This document shows, in pieces, positions 1 through 7,765 of a stretch of 50,649 nucleotides of DNA. Under the pieces are notes generated by a model. That model was not told where the DNA came from. It made no database searches and worked only from the letters and a program-made list of their open reading frames with translations. The position numbers and the translations under genes are program-made. Numbering within the stretch: the first letter of the stretch is position 1; every line of letters begins with the position of its first letter. The stretch comes from CAYSPU01 sp964432995 (GTDB taxonomy: Bacteria; Verrucomicrobiota; Verrucomicrobiia; Limisphaerales; JAHDYP01): the NCBI GenBank assembly GCA_964432995.1, contig CAYSPU010000005.1:1-50649 (forward strand). Direction: 5' to 3'.

Positions 1-37
1 CGCGCGAGCTACGCCGGGGCTCCCGTGTCGACTAGGT

Positions 38-955
38 TCACGGCTGGCCGGGGCCTTGGAGCGCGGGCCACCCGGCCACTTTCTGTGTGATCAAGGCCAC
101 CGCCGGATGCGCGATGCGCCGTTCGGCGGTGATGGCGTGGAAGTGCATCCGGCATGAGGCGGCCTCGCCGATCGGTTGGAAGCCGTAATGCGCCACAGCA
201 TCTTTGAGCGCCACCGTCGGCACCGCGATGAAACCGCGTCCCTCCGCGGCCATCACTTTCATCAACGCCAGGTCCTCGAACTCGGCCACGACCCGCGGTT
301 CGATGTTCTGATCACGAAACCATTTCTCCAGCGCCCGGCGTAAGGTGGTGTTCTCCGCCGGCAACAACGCCGGCGCGTCGTGCAGGGACTTGGGAAAACC
401 CCGCTTGAGTCTCACCGCCAGTCTCTTCTCCGCACAAAACGTGGTGGAGGTTTCGCCCAGAGGATGATTGAAGGTCTTGAAGTTGGTGCTGCTGGACGCC
501 GGTTCGTCGGACAGAACGACGTCCAACCGGTGCGCCGCGAGCTGTGCGAGCAGGTCCTCCAGTTTGCCTTCACGGCAGATCACGTGGACGGTTTGGGGCA
601 TCGCAAAGACCGGCGCGAGAATGTCGTTCGTCACCAGCTTGGGAAAGGAATCCACCACGCCGACGTAGAAGCGCAGCGTCCGCGCGCCGGGACGCTGCCG
701 GACGGCGTTGATCAGCTCGCCGCCCAGGCTGAAGATCTCCTCGGCGTAGCCAAACGCCACTTGGCCGGCGTCGGTAAGCTTGTTGCCGCGCCCCTCGCGG
801 CGGAAGAGTTTCTCTCCGAGTGCGCCCTCCAGTTCACGGATCTGCTCGGAGATGGAGGGTTGCGAAACATGCAGCTTGGCGGCGGCGCGGGCGAGGCTGC
901 CTTCCTTCGCCACGGCATGGAAGTAACGCAGGTGGTGGAAATTGAGCCATTCCAT
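38..955 (-). CDS. nhaR: LysR-family regulator, NhaR type
   Basis: This is a LysR-type transcriptional regulator of about 305 residues. The N-terminus carries the winged helix-turn-helix (roughly residues 4-62, with HHLRYFHAVAKEGS and VSQPSISEQIRELE), followed by a LysR substrate-binding domain. The opening and the FRREGRGNKLTDAG wing closely follow the NhaR subgroup, which activates Na+/H+ antiporter genes in enterobacteria. I chose the ATG at 955 because family members begin with MxWLNxHHL. A longer frame to 994 adds 13 residues that overlap a 17-bp palindrome. It is divergent from the gene at 1117 and lies a few kb from an Mrp-type antiporter operon, which fits a sodium or pH sensing role by inference. 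The stop is at 38-40, so the gene is complete. Confidence 0.88.
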   Translation of the reverse strand: MEWLNFHHLRYFHAVAKEGSLARAAAKLHVSQPSISEQIRELEGALGEKLFRREGRGNKLTDAGQVAFGYAEEIFSLGGELINAVRQRPGARTLRFYVGVVDSFPKLVTNDILAPVFAMPQTVHVICREGKLEDLLAQLAAHRLDVVLSDEPASSSTNFKTFNHPLGETSTTFCAEKRLAVRLKRGFPKSLHDAPALLPAENTTLRRALEKWFRDQNIEPRVVAEFEDLALMKVMAAEGRGFIAVPTVALKDAVAHYGFQPIGEAASCRMHFHAITAERRIAHPAVALITQKVAGWPALQGPGQP

Positions 956-970
956 CGCGCGCTCATGTTG

Positions 971-987
971 CTTCGGATTATCCGAAG
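971..987. promoter_or_regulatory. 17-bp palindrome, possible operator of nhaR
   Basis: CTTCGGATTATCCGAAG is a perfect inverted repeat with 8-bp arms around a central T. It lies 16 bp upstream of the preferred nhaR start at 955, in the 160-bp divergent region. LysR regulators commonly autoregulate from dyad sites in such a position. Binding is inferred; only the symmetry is seen. Confidence 0.4.
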
Positions 988-1116
988 TGTCCATTCGGAA
1001 CGTCGTATTAGTCCGCTCCCGCCTCCGATTGCAGAGTGTCGCCGTGAGCGCCGGGCGCCTTCCGCTTCGGGGGAAGCGGAGGCGGACGGCAAACTGAAAC
1101 TGAAAGCAGAAAACGA

Positions 1117-1809
1117 ATGACGATCTGGATTCTGTTTATTGCGACGATGGCGCTGTCCCTCTGGGCGGCGGCACGGGTGAAATCAGTCTACCGCCGCTAC
1201 AGCCAACTGCCCGTGCGCTCGGGTTTGACGGGCGCGGAGGTGGCGGCGGCGATTCTCCGGCGCAAAGGCCTGTACGATGTCGAGATCACTGAGGGCGAAG
1301 GGATGCTGGGCGATCATTACGATCCCCTCCACAAGCGGCTGGTGCTCTCGCCGGACAATTTTCACGGGCGCACGGCGGCGGCGCTGGGGGTGGCGGCGCA
1401 CGAGTGCGGTCACGCCATCCAGCACGCGATGGCCTACAAGCCATTGCACTGGCGCATGGCGGCGGTGGGGATCACCACCTTCGCCAGCCAGATCGTCCTC
1501 TGGCTGCCGCTGCTGGGTTTGTTCGCTGGGATCATCCAGCCGCTGACCGGCGCGCTCATCATGGCCTCGGGCTGGGGCGTCATCATGCTGTTCAACCTGG
1601 TGACCCTGCCCGTCGAGTTCGACGCGTCGCGGCGGGCCAAGGCCGTGCTCGCGAACTTCGGCTACATCGCGCCAGGCGAGGAAGCGCTGGGCGTGAAGAA
1701 GGTGCTCGACGCGGCGGCTTGGACGTACGTGGCGGCGTTCATCACGTCACTGGTGTACTTCCTGTGGCACTTGCTCCCGTTGTTGCTCGGCAGCCGTTCG
1801 CAGGAGTGA
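1117..1809 (+). CDS. YugP-type membrane zinc metallopeptidase
   Basis: The 230-residue protein matches the Zn_peptidase_2 (YugP) family. It has an N-terminal membrane segment (residues 1-18), the zinc-binding HECGH at residues 95-99 followed by AIQHA, then two hydrophobic stretches (about 120-160) and a final one near the C-terminus (about 205-225). Family members are membrane-anchored neutral peptidases of poorly defined substrate. The length is normal and the ATG start gives the canonical N-terminus. It is divergent from nhaR. Next downstream are the small open frame ending at 1963 and the HPF gene. No operon partner is obvious. Confidence 0.85.
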   Translation: MTIWILFIATMALSLWAAARVKSVYRRYSQLPVRSGLTGAEVAAAILRRKGLYDVEITEGEGMLGDHYDPLHKRLVLSPDNFHGRTAAALGVAAHECGHAIQHAMAYKPLHWRMAAVGITTFASQIVLWLPLLGLFAGIIQPLTGALIMASGWGVIMLFNLVTLPVEFDASRRAKAVLANFGYIAPGEEALGVKKVLDAAAWTYVAAFITSLVYFLWHLLPLLLGSRSQE

Positions 1810-1855
1810 TGATCCAACGCCTCGCAACGAGTGAACCAACACATACACACGATGA

Positions 1856-1963
1856 GAAACTCCATTCATCGAACAAGTGCGCTACGAACTGGATGGCCGC
1901 AAGCTCTGGGTCACGGATGGCAGCGACTGGAAGATGGACGTGAAGGAATTCGGCTGGGGCTGA
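1856..1963 (+). CDS. short Trp-rich open frame, possible gene remnant
   Basis: This frame reads TPFIEQVRYELDGRKLWVTD followed by GSDWKMDVKEFGWG and a stop, with a composition typical of real protein. It has no ATG: the frame opens directly after a TGA at 1853-1855, and the only internal start is GTG at 1877, which gives 28 residues. It may be a very small protein starting at that GTG, or the 3' end of a gene whose start was lost to a frameshift. I do not recognise a family. Confidence 0.3.
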   Translation, partial: ETPFIEQVRYELDGRKLWVTDGSDWKMDVKEFGWG

Positions 1964-1999
1964 AGCAGCCGAACGAGACCCACACCACAAAGACAAACC

Positions 2000-2359
2000 A
2001 TGACCACCGCCATGAGAATCAACCTCCAACACCTGAACCTCCGCTCGCATGACGCGCTGGACCACTGGGTCGAGGAGCAAGTCCTCGCGCTGGGTGAGGC
2101 CCGCCGGATCGACGAAGCCCACGTGCGGCTCGAATGTCGGTCGGAGTCCAGTCCGCCGTTCACGGTGCATCTTCACCTGGTCACTCCTGGGCCGGACCTA
2201 TTCGCCGAAAGCAGCGACCACACGATTCGCGCCGCGTTCACCAAGGCACTCGCGCAACTGCGAGCGGGCATTGCGGGCCGCGCCGCGAAACGGTGGCGGC
2301 GGCTGAAAAGCAACTCTTCCGCGTCCGCGGCCAAAACGCGCGCCGCGCGGGCGGCCTGA
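2000..2359 (+). CDS. hpf: Short ribosome hibernation promoting factor (HPF/RaiA family)
   Basis: The 119-residue protein has the beta-alpha-beta-beta-beta-alpha layout of the HPF/YfiA ribosome-binding domain. It opens with a beta strand and helix (INLQHLNLRSHDALDHWVEE), then an acidic strand pair (RIDEAHVRLECR), and an alpha helix ending in a basic run (AAKRWRRLKS). It lacks the C-terminal dimerisation domain of long HPF, so it belongs to the short type that binds the 30S subunit and silences idle ribosomes. An internal ATG at residue 5 is an alternative start. It precedes a membrane protease and a universal stress protein on the same strand, a typical stress neighbourhood. Confidence 0.8.
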   Translation: MTTAMRINLQHLNLRSHDALDHWVEEQVLALGEARRIDEAHVRLECRSESSPPFTVHLHLVTPGPDLFAESSDHTIRAAFTKALAQLRAGIAGRAAKRWRRLKSNSSASAAKTRAARAA

Positions 2360-2393
2360 ACCATCCGGAAGCATCATTACCACGAGAGGGGCC

Positions 2394-3581
2394 ATGAACA
2401 CGAAGACCAACTCCGGCATGGGCTGGTCGCTCCACCTGGGGCGCTGGCTCGGCATTGACGTTTACATCCACATTACCTTTCTGCTCCTGCTGGCCTTCAT
2501 CGGCCTCAGCCACGGCATCGCGGCCGGCAGCGCGGGCGCGGCCATCGGCGGCGTTCTGTTCTTCGCCGGCCTCTTCGTATGCGTTTTGCTGCACGAATAC
2601 GGCCATGCCCTCGCCGCGCGCCGTTACGGCATCGCCACGCGGGACATCACCTTGCTGCCCATCGGCGGACTGGCGCGATTGGAGCGGATGCCGGACAAGC
2701 CGTGGCAGGAATTCATCGTGGCCCTGGCCGGGCCCGCGGTGAATGTCGTGATCGCGGGCGGCCTGTTCGCCGGGCTGTTCTTGCGCAGCTCCTGGCAACT
2801 GCCGTCGGAGCTGAGCGTCACGAGCGGCGGTTTCCTTGAGCGAATGCTCGTGGCGAACGTGTTTCTGGTTGTGTTCAACCTGCTGCCCGCGTTCCCGATG
2901 GACGGCGGCCGCGTGTTGCGCTCGCTGCTCGCGATGCGGATGGAGCACGCCCACGCGACGGACATCGCTGCCGCCATCGGCAAAGGCATGGCCGTGCTCT
3001 TCGGGTTCGCCGGTCTGTTCGGCAACCCGATGCTGCTCCTGATTGCGCTGTTCGTCTGGATCGGGGCGACCCAGGAAGCCGCCGCCGCGCAGATGAAGTC
3101 GTCGTTCGCCGGGGCCAGCGTGCGCGAGGCCATGCTCACCGAGTTCCGGGCGCTCGCACCGCAGGATTCGCTGGCGGACGCCACCAGACTCCTGCTCGCC
3201 GGTTCGCAGACGGATTTCCCGGTCGTGAGCGGCGGGCGCGTGGTGGGGATTCTGGACCACGCCGCGCTTTTCCAAGCGCTGCGCGAGGGCGGCGACCGCG
3301 CGCTGGTCGGCGACGTGATGCGCTCCGAGTTCGTCACCCTGCGGGCGGATCAATCGCTGGACGAGGCTTTGGCTGAAGCGCGCGCCGAGCGCGGCCTGAC
3401 CATGGCGGTGATCGAGGACGGCCGGTTCGTCGGCCTGTTGACGCCGGAGAACGTGGGTGAGTTCTTCATGATCCGCCGCGCGCTGGCGCACCGTTTGCCG
3501 TCGCCGCCCCGCCTGCCACCGGTCATCGGGGTGCCGCCGGTCATCGCCGACTTGCGTCCGGGTCGAAGCCATGCAACCTGA
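2394..3581 (+). CDS. Site-2 protease family protein (M50) with two CBS domains
   Basis: This 395-residue intramembrane zinc metalloprotease has the HEYGH motif at residues 67-71 within a hydrophobic segment and the second motif NLLPAFPMDGGR at 162-173, which supplies the third zinc ligand. Six or so membrane segments occupy residues 25-215. The C-terminal 150 residues hold a tandem CBS pair (about 235-360), a nucleotide-sensing module found in the M50B SpoIVFB-like subgroup. A Gly-rich start follows an AGAGG ribosome-binding site. The substrate is unknown. It lies 41 bp before the universal stress protein gene, so both may share a transcript. Confidence 0.9.
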   Translation: MNTKTNSGMGWSLHLGRWLGIDVYIHITFLLLLAFIGLSHGIAAGSAGAAIGGVLFFAGLFVCVLLHEYGHALAARRYGIATRDITLLPIGGLARLERMPDKPWQEFIVALAGPAVNVVIAGGLFAGLFLRSSWQLPSELSVTSGGFLERMLVANVFLVVFNLLPAFPMDGGRVLRSLLAMRMEHAHATDIAAAIGKGMAVLFGFAGLFGNPMLLLIALFVWIGATQEAAAAQMKSSFAGASVREAMLTEFRALAPQDSLADATRLLLAGSQTDFPVVSGGRVVGILDHAALFQALREGGDRALVGDVMRSEFVTLRADQSLDEALAEARAERGLTMAVIEDGRFVGLLTPENVGEFFMIRRALAHRLPSPPRLPPVIGVPPVIADLRPGRSHAT

Positions 3582-3622
3582 CGCTGGGTTCTGAAAGCAG
3601 TGGAAACCAACTCGAAGTACCC

Positions 3623-4516
3623 ATGAATCAGCTCAAAGCGATCCTTGTCGGGGTGGATTTCTCGGAATGTTCCCGTTGCGCCCTCGAACAAGCCGTGCGC
3701 CTGGCACGGCGGCATGACGCCGCCCTCCGCATCATCCATGTCATGCCCCCGCCGTTCCTGAACTCCACCGACGAAACGCTGCAGCGCACGCTGGACGAGT
3801 TGCGCGGGCGGATGCGGGAGGACGCCATCGCCCTCCTGGCGGATTGGGCCGGCGAGGCGGACGCACCCCCGGGCCACAGCCGCGAAGTCATCCAGGGCGT
3901 GCCGCTGGACGTGCTGCTGGCCGAAAGCCGTTCCGGGGAGGCCGATTTGCTCGTGCTGGGCGTCACGGGTGACTCGCTGCTGCCAAACGGCGCGGGCACG
4001 CTGGCTGCCAAGTGCGTGCGCAAGGCCGGCACCAAAGTCATGCTCGTCAAAGCGAGTCACGCGCAGCCGTTTCGCCGCATTGTCGCCTGCGTGGACTTCT
4101 CGGAAGCCTCTCGCGAAGTGGTGGCGCAAGCCTGGCGCGTGGCCGGCCAGGACCGTGCCGAGGTGCATCTACTCCACGTGTTCCAACCGGAGTGGAGGGT
4201 CTGGACTTCCATGACCGAACTGCCCGCGCTGGGGGATTTTGAGAAGAGCTATCGCGCCATCCTTGAGGGTAACTTGCGCCAGTTCGCCGCCGCGTCGCCC
4301 GAGGCGAACCCGATCGTGTCGGTGTGCCCGGGCAAGACCCATGGGCACGGCATCGCGGAGTACTGCCGCAGCGTGAATGCCGACCTGGTGATTCTTGGCT
4401 CCAAGGGACAGACGAATCTCAAATACGTTTTGCTCGGCTCCACGGTCGAACGCTTGCTGAAGGAAATCCCCTCTTCCGTGCTGGTCGTGCGCCCTCCGGT
4501 GCCGGCCGATGGGTGA
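3623..4516 (+). CDS. Tandem universal stress protein (UspA family)
   Basis: The 297-residue protein consists of two Usp domains (about residues 4-142 and 146-292). Each begins with a beta strand and the V(D)FSExS motif (VGVDFSECS and VACVDFSEAS). The second domain carries the ATP-binding signature GSKG...LLGSTVERLL. The first has a degenerate version (GVTGDSLLPNGAGT), so probably only the C-terminal half binds nucleotide. Tandem Usp proteins are cytosolic stress proteins of about this length. It sits between the CBS-protease gene and the Mrp operon, 108 bp before mrpE. Confidence 0.9.
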   Translation: MNQLKAILVGVDFSECSRCALEQAVRLARRHDAALRIIHVMPPPFLNSTDETLQRTLDELRGRMREDAIALLADWAGEADAPPGHSREVIQGVPLDVLLAESRSGEADLLVLGVTGDSLLPNGAGTLAAKCVRKAGTKVMLVKASHAQPFRRIVACVDFSEASREVVAQAWRVAGQDRAEVHLLHVFQPEWRVWTSMTELPALGDFEKSYRAILEGNLRQFAAASPEANPIVSVCPGKTHGHGIAEYCRSVNADLVILGSKGQTNLKYVLLGSTVERLLKEIPSSVLVVRPPVPADG

Positions 4517-4624
4517 AGAGCAGACGGTTCTGTTCAGCGGCGGGCTTCCCGAATAAGCTGGCCTCAACCAATGTTCATTGCGTCCATGCTGGTAGCGGCG
4601 CTGGTGCCAGAATCCTGACCCGAC

Positions 4625-5182
4625 ATGACGGCCACCGCTCCCGCCGCTCCCGCCGCTCCCGCCGCTTCCGCGGCATCCGCCGCCTTCCGGCTCCGGCGAT
4701 GCTTGGTGCGTGCCGGATGGATGGCGCTGCTCTGGCTCGGCCTGAACGGCCTGGACGGGGCGTCCTGGGTGGTGGGCGGCCCGGCGGTGCTGGTCGCCGC
4801 GTGGATCAGCGTGAAACTGCTGCCGGCGGTGACCTGGCGCTGGTCTGCGTGCGGAGCGCTGGCTTTTGCCGGTTTCTTTCTCCGAGAGTCTGTCCGCGGC
4901 GGCTGGGACGTGGCTTGGCGGGCTTTGTCGCCCCGACTTCCGCTCGCGCCGGCCATCGTGTGCCATCCGTTCCACCTTCCCCCCGGGCCGTCCCGGCTGT
5001 TCTTCTGCGGCGCCATCAACCTTCTGCCGGGCACCGCTGTGGTGTCCATCGCTGAAGCAAAGGTCTGCATTCACGTCCTGGACGCCTCGCCCCGGGTGGA
5101 GGAGGAACTGCGGGCCTTGGAGCGGCGCGTGGCGGCGCTGTTCGGAGTGGAATGGACACGGGAAACGGAGGTGTCGGCATGA
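4625..5182 (+). CDS. mrpE: Mrp/Mnh Na+/H+ antiporter subunit E
   Basis: This 185-residue membrane protein matches MnhE. After an Ala/Pro-rich cytoplasmic leader (residues 1-20, encoded by a 9-bp tandem repeat) come hydrophobic segments at about 28-50 and 52-72 and the conserved FLRESVRGGWDVAWRAL region. The soluble C-terminus contains the family motif INLLPGTAVVSI. It is the first gene of a coupled operon: its stop overlaps the mrpF start in an ATGA. It lies 108 bp downstream of the Usp gene. The small accessory subunits E, F and G are membrane components of Mrp complexes and of Mbh-type respiratory complexes. Confidence 0.92.
   Translation: MTATAPAAPAAPAASAASAAFRLRRCLVRAGWMALLWLGLNGLDGASWVVGGPAVLVAAWISVKLLPAVTWRWSACGALAFAGFFLRESVRGGWDVAWRALSPRLPLAPAIVCHPFHLPPGPSRLFFCGAINLLPGTAVVSIAEAKVCIHVLDASPRVEEELRALERRVAALFGVEWTRETEVSA
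4637..4663 (+). repeat. 9-bp tandem repeat, three copies
   Basis: GCTCCCGCC occurs three times in a row directly after the first four codons of mrpE, followed by degenerate copies to about 4680. It encodes an Ala-Ala-Pro run and is a likely site of slippage and length variation. Confidence 0.85.
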
Positions 5183-5460
5183 TCGCCTTCTACCTCGGCA
5201 TTGCCGTCGTCCTGCTGCTCACCATCGTCCTGGGGTTGGGCCATGTCTTCCGCCAACCGGGGCGCGCGGAGAGCCTGTTGGCGGCGTTGCTCTTCGGCAG
5301 CACCGGCGTGGCGCTGGTGCTGGTGCTCGGCAAAGGACTGGGGCTGGACCGGGCGCTGGACATCGCCCTGGTGTTCGCCTTGCTGGCGGCCGTCCTCGGC
5401 GTGGCGTTCGTGCTGCGCGGCTGGCCGGAAAACGAATCGAAGGAGGATCGCCAGCCATGA
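5179..5460 (+). CDS. mrpF: Mrp antiporter subunit F
   Basis: This 93-residue protein has three predicted membrane segments (about 3-23, 33-52 and 60-80). It has the MrpF layout, with the short basic loop RQPGRAESLLAALL after the first helix. I chose the ATG at 5179 because it overlaps the mrpE stop in an ATGA. A longer frame from 5152 would add nine residues inside mrpE. Its own stop overlaps the mrpG start in the same way, so translation is coupled. F-type subunits are required for assembly of Mrp complexes. Confidence 0.88.
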   Translation: MIAFYLGIAVVLLLTIVLGLGHVFRQPGRAESLLAALLFGSTGVALVLVLGKGLGLDRALDIALVFALLAAVLGVAFVLRGWPENESKEDRQP

Positions 5461-5765
5461 TCCTCCTCGACGCTCTCACCGGGCTGCTGCTCGTGGCGGC
5501 AGTGTTCTTCTTCGTCGCCGGCACCGTCGGCTTGCTGCGGTTTCCCGATCTCTACTCGCGGCTCCACGCGCTGACCAAGGCGGACAACGTGGGCTTGGGC
5601 CTCGCGGTCCTGGCGCTGATGCTCCAGGCCAAAGGCTGGCCGGAGGTTTTCAAACTGGGGCTGGTCTGGTTGCTGGTCCTCGCGGCCAGCGCCACCGTCT
5701 GTTTCCTGATTGGCAACGAAGCCTGCCGGCGGGGAGTGAAGCCCTGGACCAGGAGGTCGCCATGA
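5457..5765 (+). CDS. mrpG: Mrp antiporter subunit G
   Basis: The 102-residue protein has the MnhG_PhaG signature: a hydrophobic start (ALTGLLLVAAVFFFVAGTVG), then LLRFPDLYSRLHALTKADNVG, then two more membrane segments. The RFPDxYSRLHAxxK motif is diagnostic. Its ATGATCC start overlaps the mrpF stop, and its stop overlaps the next gene's ATG. The much longer frame that opens upstream at 4866 is read out of frame through mrpE and mrpF and is not used. Confidence 0.93.
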   Translation: MILLDALTGLLLVAAVFFFVAGTVGLLRFPDLYSRLHALTKADNVGLGLAVLALMLQAKGWPEVFKLGLVWLLVLAASATVCFLIGNEACRRGVKPWTRRSP

Positions 5766-6049
5766 TGCTGCAGATCTTCGACTGGACTCTGGTCCTCGTC
5801 ATCGGCGTGCTGGCGTTCCGCTCGCTGAATGATCGCGACCTGTTCCGGGCGGTCGTCAAGTTCATCGCGCTGGGCCTGCTCATCGCCGTGGCCTGGGTGC
5901 GGCTGCGCGCCCCGGACGTCGCGCTCGCTGAGGCGGCGGTCGGCTCGGGTTTGACGGGCGCGCTCATCTTGTCCGCGCTGGTCCGGATGCGGCGACGCGA
6001 ACAGGCCGTGTCCCCGCGCACTCCTTCATCTAGGGAGGTGGCTCAATGA
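5762..6049 (+). CDS. DUF4040 / MbhD-like antiporter subunit
   Basis: This 95-residue protein has three membrane segments and the motif VALAEAAVGSGLTGALILSAL, which marks the MbhD-like (DUF4040) domain. In canonical Mrp this domain is part of the C-terminus of the large subunit MrpA. Here it is a free-standing polypeptide, as in membrane-bound hydrogenase (Mbh) and related archaeal-type complexes. The start overlaps the mrpG stop (ATGATG at 5762) and the stop overlaps the next start. Confidence 0.88.
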   Translation: MMLQIFDWTLVLVIGVLAFRSLNDRDLFRAVVKFIALGLLIAVAWVRLRAPDVALAEAAVGSGLTGALILSALVRMRRREQAVSPRTPSSREVAQ

Positions 6050-6702
6050 TCCCCAGGCTCGGCATCGGGATTCTCTCCCTGGCGCTGCTGGCGGCGTTGG
6101 GCTGGGCCCTTTTCTCTCTCCCCGCCCAGCCGGCCGGACTCACGGAGGAATCCCTGGCGCGGCTTCCGGAAAGCGGCGTGACGAATCCGGTAACGGCGGT
6201 GCTGTTGAACTACCGCGGCTACGATACGCTCCTGGAAGTCGGCGTGCTGTTGCTGGCCGTCGTGGGCGTGTGGTCCTTGCGCCGCGGCGAGTGGCCCGCC
6301 GGCGACCTGCGCGACCGTCCGCTGTTGATGTCGCTGTTGCGCGTGCTGCTGCCGGTGCTGGTGCTGGCCGGGGGTTACCTGCTCTGGATTGGCGCGTTCG
6401 CGCCCGGGGGCGCGTTTCAGGGCGGCGCGCTGCTCGGCGGCGCGCTCGTGCTGGTGCTGCTCGGCGGTTTGGCGCGGCGATTCCTTCGACGCGAACGTGT
6501 TTTGCGGTTCGGGCTGGGGTGGGGCGTGCTGGTATTCGTGGCGGTCGCCGCAGTGACCACATTGCTGACGGGCGGGCTGCTGCAGTATCCGGCGGGCAGC
6601 GGCGGCACCTGGATCCTGGTCATCGAGTCCGCCGCGGTGATTTCCATCGGACTGTCGCTGGGGCTGCTCTATCTCGGTGGGAGGCCGGAGGAGGAGGAAT
6701 GA
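6046..6702 (+). CDS. mrpB: MbhE-MnhB fusion antiporter subunit (MrpB-like)
   Basis: The 218-residue membrane protein appears to join two modules. Residues 1-80 resemble MbhE, the last part of MrpA, with the motif NPVTAVLLNYRGYDTLLEV. Residues 95-215 match MnhB, with the signature AFAPGGAFQGGALLGGALVL. In canonical Mrp the first module ends MrpA and the second is MrpB. The start codon overlaps the preceding stop (ATGA). Downstream, the operon is interrupted by about 700 bp holding a convergent toxin-antitoxin pair before mrpC resumes. Confidence 0.88.
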   Translation: MIPRLGIGILSLALLAALGWALFSLPAQPAGLTEESLARLPESGVTNPVTAVLLNYRGYDTLLEVGVLLLAVVGVWSLRRGEWPAGDLRDRPLLMSLLRVLLPVLVLAGGYLLWIGAFAPGGAFQGGALLGGALVLVLLGGLARRFLRRERVLRFGLGWGVLVFVAVAAVTTLLTGGLLQYPAGSGGTWILVIESAAVISIGLSLGLLYLGGRPEEEE

Positions 6703-6743
6703 CATCCGAAATCCGAAACGGCGGACGCTCACGTCCTTGAGGC

Positions 6744-7151
6744 TCAGTCAATGTGTAGTCTCAGTTTCTCGGCAAACGCGCGCACGCCCAGGATCTCGAC
6801 GCCGCGGAACGAATCGAGCGCCAGCAGTTTCTTGTCGCCGGTCACGAGGATGTCGCAGGCGTTCGCCGCGCTGGCGGTGAGAATCGGTTCGTCGTCCGGA
6901 TCATCGAAGCCCAGCGGCTCAAACGCGACGTCTTCACGATGCCAGGAGCGCGCGGCGATCTGGTTCACCAGGTCTTCCGCCTGCTCAGGTGTTCGATGGA
7001 ACTTGCGCTCCAGCTTCTCCCTCACCTCGTCGAGAAGCAGAGGCGTGGTCACGAAGGTGCAGGTGGATGCCGCGGCTTCCAGAACTCGCCGGCAGAAGCC
7101 GCCGCCAGCCAGGGCTGCGAGCCAGACGTTAGCGTCGAGGAGAACGAGCAC
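6744..7151 (-). CDS. PIN-domain toxin
   Basis: This 135-residue protein is a PIN-domain nuclease. It has the acidic residues expected for metal binding: D6 in LLDANVW, E42 in LLLDEV, the DPDDE cluster around 83-88 and D106 in VTGDKKLL. PIN toxins of type II toxin-antitoxin pairs cleave RNA. The upstream gene overlaps it by 23 bp and supplies a short putative antitoxin. The pair lies on the opposite strand between mrpB and mrpC, so it is a likely insertion into the antiporter operon. Confidence 0.87.
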   Translation of the reverse strand: MLVLLDANVWLAALAGGGFCRRVLEAAASTCTFVTTPLLLDEVREKLERKFHRTPEQAEDLVNQIAARSWHREDVAFEPLGFDDPDDEPILTASAANACDILVTGDKKLLALDSFRGVEILGVRAFAEKLRLHID

Positions 7152-7320
7152 GGGGCAGGGCCAGGATGTCTTCCTCCGCCAGTCGTGGTGCGTCGTGCAT
7201 CACGGCATCCGCGTGCCGCCACAGGTCGCGCAGCACGTCCTGCTGCAGCCAGCCATAGACTTCAAGGCGCCCCTCCGGCGGAAGAGATTTCAAATCGGCA
7301 ATGACCTGACTTGCATTCAC
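7129..7320 (-). CDS. Putative antitoxin of the PIN toxin
   Basis: Reading from GTG at 7320 gives a 63-residue protein beginning VNASQVIADLKSLPPEGRLE and ending in a basic tail (LPRARSPRR). The N-terminal half is a helix-rich segment and the C-terminal half is acidic then basic, as in many small antitoxins. The last 23 bp overlap the toxin start, which is typical of co-translated pairs. A longer frame begins at 7422, but its extra N-terminus overlaps mrpC and lacks a clear start. The assignment is by position and size; I do not see a named DNA-binding fold. Confidence 0.6.
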   Translation of the reverse strand: MNASQVIADLKSLPPEGRLEVYGWLQQDVLRDLWRHADAVMHDAPRLAEEDILALPRARSPRR

Positions 7321-7411
7321 GGGCCGAACATACCCCGGGGACAGGTTCGGGTGCAACTCCCGGCGCGTCGCCCGAGTTCGCCAACTGGGCTGCGCCGAAT
7401 CCTGTCGTGCC

Positions 7412-7765
7412 ATGCCTGACACCGACCATCGAATCTACCTGATCGCCGGCGCGGCGCTCTTCGTCATCGGGTTCTACTCGCTGCTGGTGCAGTCGCACTT
7501 GCTGCGGCGGATCATGGCCCTCAACGTCATGGGCAGTGGCGTGTTCCTGGTGTTCATCGCCCTCGGAGCGCAAACGCCGGGCGCAATTCCCGATCCCGTG
7601 CCGCAGGCGATGGTGCTCACCGGCATCGTGGTCTCCGTCTGCGCGACCGGCCTGGCGCTGGCGTTGGCGGACCGGGTGCAGGCGACCACGGACCAGGTGG
7701 AACTGGAGGACGATCCGGACACGAACGAGGATGCGGCCGACGCCAAGGAGGAACACCGCCGATGA
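7412..7765 (+). CDS. mrpC: Mrp antiporter subunit C
   Basis: The 117-residue protein is a NuoK-like MnhC subunit with three membrane segments (about 8-24, 33-52 and 65-88). It carries the characteristic run RRIMALNVMGSGVFLVFIAL and the PDPVPQAMVLTGIVV motif. The C-terminus is an acidic, Asp/Glu-rich cytoplasmic tail. Its stop overlaps the mrpD1 start (ATGA at 7762). The 5' end lies beyond the toxin-antitoxin pair and overlaps the non-used extension of the antitoxin frame, so it may need a promoter of its own or read-through from mrpB. Confidence 0.92.
   Translation: MPDTDHRIYLIAGAALFVIGFYSLLVQSHLLRRIMALNVMGSGVFLVFIALGAQTPGAIPDPVPQAMVLTGIVVSVCATGLALALADRVQATTDQVELEDDPDTNEDAADAKEEHRR

Noticed and set aside
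4571..4618. 15-codon hydrophobic frame (MFIASMLVAALVPES) before mrpE
   Set aside because: Too short to separate from chance; no ribosome-binding site seen.
4637..4680. Short tandem repeat considered as CRISPR-like
   Set aside because: A 9-bp in-frame coding repeat without spacers. No CRISPR array or cas gene is present in the window.
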